Assembly (NCBI GenBank): GCA_900555665.1 | Contig: USLX01000030.1 | Location: 1-19,774, forward strand | DNA: 19,774 bases | Source: an uncultured Eubacteriales bacterium | Lineage (GTDB): Bacteria > Bacillota > Clostridia > Oscillospirales > Oscillospiraceae | Direction: 5' to 3' | Part shown: piece by piece, positions 14,667 through 19,774 of the stretch | Numbering within the stretch: the stretch's first letter is position 1 | Layout: every line of letters begins with the position of its first letter | Position numbers and translations under genes: made by a program | Notes under the pieces: generated by a model | The model's database searches: none | Seen by the model: the letters and a program-made list of their open reading frames with translations, nothing else | Told to the model about the DNA's origin: nothing

Positions 14667-16058
14667 TTACCGCGCGGTATTTCTGTCGATGAAGTTCGCC
14701 TCGGCTTCGGCCAGCGCCTCTTCCACGCTCATGCCGTCGACAAAGGCGAGCTGGAAGGCGTTCTGCAGGTCTTCATTGAAGCCGGAAACGCTGTACTTGA
14801 TGGACTGGACATAGGCGCGGTCAAGCAGGATATTCTTCGCCTGAATGACCCACTCATTGGTCGGCTGGGAGAGGAAGTCGGAGCAGTTTTCCAGCGTCGA
14901 CTTCAGCAACGGGATCTGTTGGGCCTCGGTGACCCAGAGCTCGTCCGCCTCGGCTGAGCAGAGATATTCGAGGAACTTGCCAGCAACGTCCTTGTTCTTC
15001 GAGCCGGACCAGACGGCGGTATTCCAACCAGCGGCGTAGGACAGGCCCGGGGTGTTCTCGTCGATGCCGGGCAGGGCCATGAAGCCGACGTCCTCCGGAT
15101 CAAAGGCACAGGTGCCCTGTACGGTGGGCATACGGATGGAGCCAGCGGCGATCATTGCGTAGTTGCCGGCGGCAAAGTCGGTGTAGACATCCTCGCTGGT
15201 GATGGAAGCGGCGCTGGCCGGAGTACAGCCATAGACATTGATCTGATCCAGCTCGTACTGCAGCGCCTTCTGTGCGCTCTCGCCAGTCCAGTTGTTGGGC
15301 TGCCCGTCATCGGTGAACATACCGCCAGCCTGACCGAAGAGCGTTGCGGGAAGGGCGCCGTGCGGGTCGGTGACATCGAGGCTGTAGCCAATGCCGTAAC
15401 CCCAGATCTTCTGGCCGTTCTCTTCCCCGGTCAGCTGCTGAGCTGCCTCGGCGAGCTGCGCCCAAGTGTGGATGTCGTCCGCGTTGATGCCCTTGGCCTC
15501 GAAGAGATCCTTACGGTACATCACGCCAAACGCGCCATAGAAGAAGGGAATTTCATAGTGATAGGTGCCGTCGAAGCCCTGTTCGAAGATAGCGGAATCG
15601 ATGTCGTCCTTCTGCGCATCGGTCCAGTCGCTGTAGAACAGGTTCTCCAGCGGCTCGCAGATGCCGCGGTTGATGGCCTCGCCGAGGTTGGCGGTGTTGA
15701 CCATAAAGACGTCGGGCGCTTCGCCGCTCTCCGCTGCGGCGAAGATCTTGCTGGCAAGCGTGCTCCATTCCTGCGTCTCGACCTTGACGGTGACGCCGGG
15801 GTTGGCGGTCTGGAAGTTGTCAATCAGCTTGGCCAGAACCTTGGCGCGGCCGTTTTCGCTGGTCAGGTCGAGGAAGGTCCACATGCGGATAGTCCGCTCG
15901 CCGCCCTCAGCGGGCGTTTCAGATTCGGTCGTCTGATTGTTCGCAGACGGCTGCGCTTCAGCAGCGGGCTGATCTGCCTGTTCCTGCTTGGCAGTGCAGG
16001 CCGTGAACATGCCGAGCACCAGAAGCAGCGCGAGAGTCAATGCAAGTAATCTTTTCAT
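14667..16058 (-). CDS. Extracellular sugar-binding lipoprotein of ABC transporter
   Basis: Substrate-binding subunit, 463 aa, of the SBP_bac_1 (CUT1) type. It has a lipoprotein signal peptide with Cys21 in LGMFTAC, a low-complexity Gln/Ala/Glu linker (about 24-52), then the mature domain starting ERTIRMWTFLDLTSENGRAK. Family landmarks are NFQTANPGVTVKVETQEWST, APDVFMVNT, YEIPFFYGAFGVMYRKDLFE, and a C-terminal lobe with FLEYLCSAEADELWVTE. The ATG at 16058 has GGAGG 7 nt before it. It is the first gene of the operon from the promoter at 16203-16230. Aromatic residues (WTF, YHYE, FFYG) fit a carbohydrate or polyol ligand, but the ligand cannot be read from the sequence. Confidence 0.93.
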   Translation of the reverse strand: MKRLLALTLALLLVLGMFTACTAKQEQADQPAAEAQPSANNQTTESETPAEGGERTIRMWTFLDLTSENGRAKVLAKLIDNFQTANPGVTVKVETQEWSTLASKIFAAAESGEAPDVFMVNTANLGEAINRGICEPLENLFYSDWTDAQKDDIDSAIFEQGFDGTYHYEIPFFYGAFGVMYRKDLFEAKGINADDIHTWAQLAEAAQQLTGEENGQKIWGYGIGYSLDVTDPHGALPATLFGQAGGMFTDDGQPNNWTGESAQKALQYELDQINVYGCTPASAASITSEDVYTDFAAGNYAMIAAGSIRMPTVQGTCAFDPEDVGFMALPGIDENTPGLSYAAGWNTAVWSGSKNKDVAGKFLEYLCSAEADELWVTEAQQIPLLKSTLENCSDFLSQPTNEWVIQAKNILLDRAYVQSIKYSVSGFNEDLQNAFQLAFVDGMSVEEALAEAEANFIDRNTAR

Positions 16059-16120
16059 TTTTTCCTCCGTCTTTCATTTTTATTTGCAAACCCGGACAAG
16101 CGGATCCTGCACGGATGGAA

Positions 16121-16139
16121 CCTGCCCGCAGCGGGCAGG
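16121..16139 (-). other. Leader hairpin of the ABC operon
   Basis: CCTGCCC (16121-16127) pairs with GGGCAGG (16133-16139), loop GCAGC, within the roughly 138-nt untranslated leader. It has no T-run. It may stabilise the 5' end; no known riboswitch is recognised. Confidence 0.5.
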
Positions 16140-16176
16140 CGGCGCTCTGCATTTCTGCGCTTTGTTTTATTAAGTG

Positions 16177-16188
16177 CTTTTGCAAAAC
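16177..16188. promoter_or_regulatory. Candidate ROK operator in the ABC promoter region
   Basis: CTTTTGCAAAAC contains the palindrome TTTTGCAAAA (16178-16187) and lies just after the predicted start point (about 16196), in a repressor position. The ROK gene's own upstream region has the same pattern, CTTTTATAAAAC. A wider TTGTTTT...AAAACAA inverted repeat (16162-16168, 16184-16190) overlaps it. Confidence 0.5.
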
Positions 16189-16202
16189 AACCTTGTATTT
16201 TC

Positions 16203-16230
16203 ATTATACGCCCATTCGGCAGATTGTCAA
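16203..16230 (-). promoter_or_regulatory. Sigma-A promoter of the ABC operon
   Basis: The minus strand has TTGACA (16230-16225), a 16-bp spacer and TATAAT (16208-16203). Both hexamers are perfect consensus, implying strong expression when not repressed. Confidence 0.9.
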
Positions 16231-16283
16231 TGCTGCAATTCTGCTAAATTCCAGCGCTAAAAAATGGACGATTGCACAAAAAA

Positions 16284-16307
16284 GCCGCCGGAGCTTGCTC
16301 CGGCGGC
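16284..16307 (-). terminator. Terminator of the ROK gene
   Basis: A perfect 11-bp stem pairs GCCGCCGGAGC (16284-16294) with GCTCCGGCGGC (16297-16307). On the minus strand TTTTTT follows. It lies 19 nt past the ROK stop, separating that transcript from the ABC operon. Confidence 0.92.
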
Positions 16308-16326
16308 AGGATGCCAAACGGGTCGT

Positions 16327-17445
16327 TCAAACGGATTCAATAAACTCTGAAATGAAATGCAGCGCCGCGCCGACGGCGATGGCCTCGTTTTTACAGCGAC
16401 AGGGAATGAGATAATCGGCGTTGTCTTCAAAGGAGGTTTTGGCGAGCGCCTTCAAATCGTCGAGATAGTCTTCGATATAGCCCCCGACATAGCCTCCGAG
16501 GATGATGTTGCAGTCAAACAGGAGACGCAGATTGACGACGGTCTGTGCGAGGTCGTGCAGGTATTTGTCCCAGAGCGCGTGCGCCCGCTGGTCGCCGCAT
16601 TTGAGCAGGGCGAAAAATTCCGCCAGATTGCCGTCGGTCAGCGCGGAGAGCACCGTTGCAGCGCAATACGCATCGACACAGCCGCGCGCGCCGCAATAGC
16701 ACGGGCGGCCGCCCGGCTCGATGATGATATGGCCCACCTCGCCGCCGCGGATATTTTCGCCGACATAGGGCTGACGGTTGATATAGATCGCACCGCCGAC
16801 ATTGTTGCTGAGCATGATATAAAATGCATTATCCAAGTCGCGGTTCATCCACGTTTCGGCAAAGCCCGCAGCGTTTGCGTCGTTGAACAGCGCCGATCGG
16901 AACGGGATATCCTGTGAAAATTCCTCACAGGTTGCGTCTGTAAAATTGAGGATTTTGCCGTAAAATACGCGCTGGTTGTCCGGCGTAATGAGGCCCGGGA
17001 CGCCGATGCCGACGCCGAGGATGGCCCGCTCGTCCAAGCCTGCGTTTTCCACCGTGGTCCGAACGATCTGGCCCAGACGCTCGTAATATGCCGGGGTGCG
17101 GGAAAAGGGCACCTGCACGCGCAGACGCGCAATGACGCTGCCATTGAGGTCGACGGCAACTGAGGTGATATGGTTGCGCGTCACGTCCAAGCCGATGGCG
17201 GTACGCGCGTCGGCCACGACGGAATAGGTTTTCGCGCGGCGGCCGCCCGTGTTGCCGAGGAAGCCAGATCCATCGATCAGGCCCTCGTCCTGAAGATTGG
17301 CCAGATTCTGCGTCACCGTCGGCAGCGAGAGCTGCAGCTCGCGCACCAGATCCTGTCTGGAAAGCGGCCCATGCTCCCGTAGGGCAGCATAAATGCTGGA
17401 ACGATTGTACCGCTTGATCTCTTCATTTGCCGTTACCTTTGCCAC
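16327..17445 (-). CDS. ROK family transcriptional regulator (NagC/XylR type)
   Basis: A 372-aa sugar-responsive DNA-binding protein. Residues 14-72 form a winged helix-turn-helix (NRSSIYAALREHGPLSRQDL, then LSLPTVTQNLANLQDEGLID). The ROK domain follows: GLDVTRNHITSVAVDLNG (85-102), GIGVPG (146-151), FNDANAAGFAE with D189, and the zinc site H239, C249, C251, C256 in EPGGRPCYCGARGCVDAY. The residue after CxCGxxGC that is usually Glu is Asp here. Such proteins repress sugar genes until a sugar or sugar phosphate binds. The start is GTG, with AGGGGGG about 7 nt before it. It lies directly upstream of the ABC operon with its own terminator, and a shared palindrome suggests control of both transcripts. 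Confidence 0.9.
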   Translation of the reverse strand: MAKVTANEEIKRYNRSSIYAALREHGPLSRQDLVRELQLSLPTVTQNLANLQDEGLIDGSGFLGNTGGRRAKTYSVVADARTAIGLDVTRNHITSVAVDLNGSVIARLRVQVPFSRTPAYYERLGQIVRTTVENAGLDERAILGVGIGVPGLITPDNQRVFYGKILNFTDATCEEFSQDIPFRSALFNDANAAGFAETWMNRDLDNAFYIMLSNNVGGAIYINRQPYVGENIRGGEVGHIIIEPGGRPCYCGARGCVDAYCAATVLSALTDGNLAEFFALLKCGDQRAHALWDKYLHDLAQTVVNLRLLFDCNIILGGYVGGYIEDYLDDLKALAKTSFEDNADYLIPCRCKNEAIAVGAALHFISEFIESV

Positions 17446-17471
17446 TGTCCCGCCCCCCTATTTCGGCGATT

Positions 17472-17504
17472 CATTTTACTTTTATAAAACGGATTTGTAA
17501 AATG
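17472..17504. promoter_or_regulatory. Candidate ROK autoregulatory operator/promoter
   Basis: CATTTTAC (17472-17479) and GTAAAATG (17497-17504) form a perfect 8-bp inverted repeat, spacer 17. Inside is the palindrome TTTTATAAAA (17480-17489), part of CTTTTATAAAAC (17479-17490), matching the site at 16177-16188 at all but the two central bases. On the minus strand TATAAA within it could be the -10 box of the ROK gene; no strong -35 is visible. The rest of the 167-bp gap up to 17612 shows nothing else. Confidence 0.45.
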
Positions 17505-17612
17505 TAATAAAATCTTATCATATCTCCCGCGTTCTGTCAAGCACCCTCCGCGCAGCATGCGTTTCCGAAATCGTAGTGCGCAGATCTTCGGCTGCGTCGG
17601 AGGGCGGGATGC

Positions 17613-17650
17613 AAAATCGGCCCGGCAGCAGAAGCTGCCGGGCCGATTTT
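17613..17650 (-). terminator. Terminator of the Na/Pi cotransporter gene
   Basis: A perfect 17-bp stem pairs 17613-17629 with 17634-17650 (loop AGAA), with AAAA/TTTT arm ends. It lies 15 nt past the Na/Pi stop. Confidence 0.9.
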
Positions 17651-17665
17651 AGGTGTTGCTCCGTG

Positions 17666-19423
17666 TTATTTTGTGGAGGAAAGGGCGTATTTTGACGCAT
17701 AAGCGTGGTATTTCTGCAAATATTCCTCGCTGCCGCTGCGGCTGGCCTGAAGCGAGGCGTGCAGGTTCAGGTTGTGCTGCCGCAGATCGATGACGCAGCC
17801 CGCGATGTTGGAACAGTGGTCGGATACCCGCTCCAGATTCGTCAGAATATCCGACAGCACAAATCCGGTCTCCACGCTGCATTCTCCTTTTTTCAGCCGC
17901 ATGATATGGTTCGTGCGCATCTGCTCCTTGAGCTGGTCGATCACCTGCTCCAGCGGTTCCACACGCATGGCCATCTGCACGTCCTTGCGCTCAAACGCCT
18001 CCCGTGCCGTGTCCAAAACCTCTACCACCGCACGCCGCAGCACCGCAAGCTCCCGCTTCGCGGTCTCGGAGAACTGCAGATCCTTTTCTGCCAGCTCCTC
18101 GGAAGATTCCAGAATATTCACCGCGTGGTCCGCGATCCGTTCAAAGTCTCCGGCCAGCTTCAAAAGCTCCGTCACTTCCTCGCTCTCGCTGTCGCCGAGC
18201 CCCTGCGCCGCGCTGAGCCGCAGCAGATAGGTGCTGAGCGCATCCTCCTCGTGGTCGGTCATCTCCTCGCGCGTGCGGATGTCCTCCGCCAGCTCCGGCG
18301 TCAGCCCGTCAAGGCTCTCCAGCGCCTCCTTCAGCGCCAGTGCCGCGCCGCACGCCATCTCCACCGCCACCGTGTGGCAGCGCTCCAGCGCCACAGGCGG
18401 CGTTGCAAGCAGCCGCTCGTCGAGCTGCGTTGTCGTCTCCACAACCTTCGCGTCCGGCACCAACCACTTCACCAGCCGCTCCAGCAGCCCGGAGCAGGGC
18501 AACAGCAGCGCCGTGCAGAGCACATTAAACAACGAGTGTGCAATCGCAATGCCATACATCGTGGCCGCCTCGTTCAGGATCGGCGGCGCCAGCAACGCCC
18601 GCACCGCGCAAAACACCAGCAAGCCCACAACCGTCCCGATGACGTTGAACGACAGATGCACCAACGCCGCGCGCTTTGCGTTTTTGTTGGTTCCCACGGA
18701 CGAAATCAGCGCCGTCACACAGGTGCCGATGTTCTGCCCCATAATGATGGGGATGGCTGCACCATAGCTCACAGCCCCCGTCACGGCCAGCGCCTGCAAA
18801 ATGCCGACGGAAGCCGAGCTGGACTGGATAATCCCGGTCAATACCGCACCGGCGATCACGCCGAGCACCGGATTTGTAAAGGCAACAAACAGCTGCGTAA
18901 ACTGCGGGACATTCTTCAACCCGGCGACCGCGCCGGTCATTGTCTCCATGCCAAACATCAATGTTGCAAAGCCCAGGAAGATCATTCCGGTGTCTTTTTT
19001 CTTTCCGCTCTTGCAGAACATATACAGGATGATACCAACCAGGGCCAGGATGGGCGTGAAGGAAGAGGGTTTGAGCAGCTGCACCCAGACCGCGTCGCTG
19101 CGAATCCCGCCAAGGCTGAGCAGCCAGGCTGTCACCGTCGTGCCAACGTTCGCGCCCATAATGACATTGATCGCCTGCCGCAGCGTGAGCAGACCGGAGT
19201 TGACGAATCCAACCACCATAACCGTGGTCGCTGAAGAACTCTGGATCACCGCTGTGATTCCGAGGCCCGTGGCAAAACCGGCCAATTTCCGTCCGGTCAT
19301 CTTCCCCAGCAGCGTACGGAGCTTCCCGCCCGCGCGGCGCTCGAGCGCCTGTCCCATCAGGTTCATTCCGAACAGGAACAGACACAGTCCGCCAATCAGA
19401 TTCAATACTTCAAAGATATCCAT
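17666..19423 (-). CDS. Na/Pi cotransporter family protein with PhoU-like domain
   Basis: A 585-aa membrane protein probably importing or exporting phosphate with sodium. The N-terminal part has two inverted copies of the Na/Pi (NptA, SLC34-like) repeat: QSSSATT (61-67) with GANVGTTVT (90-98), and QSSSAS (200-205) with GQNIGTCVT (229-237). These QSSS and GxNxGT motifs bind phosphate and sodium in the family. Hydrophobic segments run to about residue 322. The C-terminal part (about 345-560) is helical and PhoU-like: EEMTDHEEDALSTYLLRLS, FERIADHAVNILESSEELAE and LERVSDHCSNIAGCVIDLRQ. AGAGGAAAT lies about 10 nt before the ATG. It is monocistronic, with its own terminator. Bacterial members with a fused PhoU domain are common in Firmicutes; direction of transport is unproven. 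Confidence 0.92.
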   Translation of the reverse strand: MDIFEVLNLIGGLCLFLFGMNLMGQALERRAGGKLRTLLGKMTGRKLAGFATGLGITAVIQSSSATTVMVVGFVNSGLLTLRQAINVIMGANVGTTVTAWLLSLGGIRSDAVWVQLLKPSSFTPILALVGIILYMFCKSGKKKDTGMIFLGFATLMFGMETMTGAVAGLKNVPQFTQLFVAFTNPVLGVIAGAVLTGIIQSSSASVGILQALAVTGAVSYGAAIPIIMGQNIGTCVTALISSVGTNKNAKRAALVHLSFNVIGTVVGLLVFCAVRALLAPPILNEAATMYGIAIAHSLFNVLCTALLLPCSGLLERLVKWLVPDAKVVETTTQLDERLLATPPVALERCHTVAVEMACGAALALKEALESLDGLTPELAEDIRTREEMTDHEEDALSTYLLRLSAAQGLGDSESEEVTELLKLAGDFERIADHAVNILESSEELAEKDLQFSETAKRELAVLRRAVVEVLDTAREAFERKDVQMAMRVEPLEQVIDQLKEQMRTNHIMRLKKGECSVETGFVLSDILTNLERVSDHCSNIAGCVIDLRQHNLNLHASLQASRSGSEEYLQKYHAYASKYALSSTK

Positions 19424-19774
19424 GCTCTTATTTCCTCTTTTTCTTTCCCCATCTGATTTTATCTTATCGTTCGGATGTCAAATGCAAAAGAGGACTTTTG
19501 TAAAATCCAAGTAAAATTCGCCCCAACCCCCGCAAAACGCCCCAAAATTTCAAATCTCCAAGGCGTCTTCTTTCCGACCAGCAACAGAGCCCCTCTCTCG
19601 GCTTCGGATCCCGGAACCTATGTTGTCTGTTACAGCTGAATCCAAAACCGTTTGACCATAACCTGTTCACTCGGATCGTATCCTTTGTTCTCAAACACAC
19701 CGCCATTCTTCAAAATGACCTTTTCATACTATTTTCTGATTCAATTCTTTCATCAGAAAGGTTCCGCCTTTGGC
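19424..19774. other. 351-bp region upstream of the Na/Pi gene, AT-richer at its right end
   Basis: On the minus strand TTGACA (19481-19476) and TAAAAT (19461-19456) could be a promoter for the Na/Pi gene, but their 14-bp spacing is too short to be confident. No Pho box is recognised. From about 19630 to the window end the DNA is clearly AT-richer than the rest and carries the coding remains listed separately. Between 19482 and 19629 I see nothing definite. Confidence 0.5.
19630..19774 (-). pseudogene. Fragment(s) of short unrecognised gene(s), running off the window
   Basis: Two abutting minus-strand frames look protein-like. The first enters from the window edge (19774) and ends with TGA at 19724-19726, its last residues reading AKGGTFLMKELNQKIV. 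The second, shifted in frame, opens at 19728 and ends with TAA at 19630-19632; it reads YEKVILKNGG, VFENKGYDPSEQ and VMVKRFWIQL. Its only start options are TTG (19713, with AAAAGG 5 nt before) or GTG. This could be one gene broken by a frameshift, or the end of one gene followed by a tiny ORF. I do not recognise a family. The lower GC than the neighbours suggests a foreign origin. Confidence 0.3.

Noticed and set aside
13524..14957. Long open plus-strand frame across both permease genes
   Set aside because: It is antisense to two well-conserved permeases and the binding-protein gene, and reads as a charged low-complexity protein. It also crosses the intercistronic hairpin.
16059..16200. ABC operon leader as a metabolite riboswitch
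   Set aside because: Only a short 7-bp hairpin is present, with none of the conserved cores of the riboswitches I know and no anti-terminator arrangement.
17705..19234. Long open plus-strand frame opposite the Na/Pi cotransporter gene
   Set aside because: It is the antisense shadow of a clearly coding gene in GC-rich DNA: its translation is Arg/His/Gln-rich, with no recognisable domain or good ribosome site.
1..19774. CRISPR arrays, tRNA genes, insertion sequences or phage attachment sites
   Set aside because: No regularly spaced direct repeats, cloverleaf patterns, transposase motifs or flanking direct repeats were seen on either strand.

Overview
The window looks like a chromosomal segment of a GC-rich (roughly 60% by eye) spore-forming gut Firmicute. 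Order Oscillospirales (Flavonifractor/Oscillibacter/Lawsonibacter-like) is my best guess, from the protein flavour, a CIRCE-controlled Hsp20, strong GGAGG ribosome binding sites, a SpoIID-like protein, and dispersed palindromic intergenic repeats typical of such genomes. No rRNA, tRNA, CRISPR, IS transposase or phage genes were seen. Except for mutY at the left end, every gene lies on the minus strand.

Left part (1-5250). mutY (A/G mismatch adenine glycosylase, +) faces a DUF4349 lipoprotein (-) across a shared 18-bp terminator stem and a repeat element. Then come a tandem OB-fold SSB-like protein and a YgiQ-family radical SAM protein, separated by a 74-bp REP-like palindrome.

Middle (5344-8610). 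A compact three-gene operon encodes a small beta-rich protein, a SpoIID-like protein with two peptidoglycan-binding domains, and a second protein with two such domains. The first two genes use TTG starts, the last two overlap by ATGA, and none of the products has a signal peptide. A repeat-filled 474-bp gap follows, then hsp20 with a textbook sigma-A promoter overlapped by a CIRCE (HrcA) operator.

Right part (8672-17445). A sugar or polyol utilisation locus is transcribed right to left: a ROK repressor (own transcript and terminator), then a six-gene operon from a perfect-consensus promoter. It encodes a lipoprotein solute-binding protein, two CUT1-type permeases, an FAD-dependent oxidoreductase, a zinc alcohol dehydrogenase of the erythritol/L-threitol dehydrogenase type, and an FGGY kinase. 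The likely logic is uptake, oxidation of a polyol to a ketose, and phosphorylation of the ketose. The role of the FAD enzyme and the substrate are unknown, and no ABC ATPase is encoded. The ROK and ABC promoter regions share a CTTTTNNAAAAC palindrome, a good candidate for the ROK operator. A 13-bp hairpin between the binding-protein and permease genes probably sets unequal expression.

Right end (17613-19774). An Na/Pi cotransporter (NptA/PhoU type) has its own terminator. Upstream of it lies an AT-richer stretch with the 3' remains of one or two short unrecognised reading frames at the window edge.
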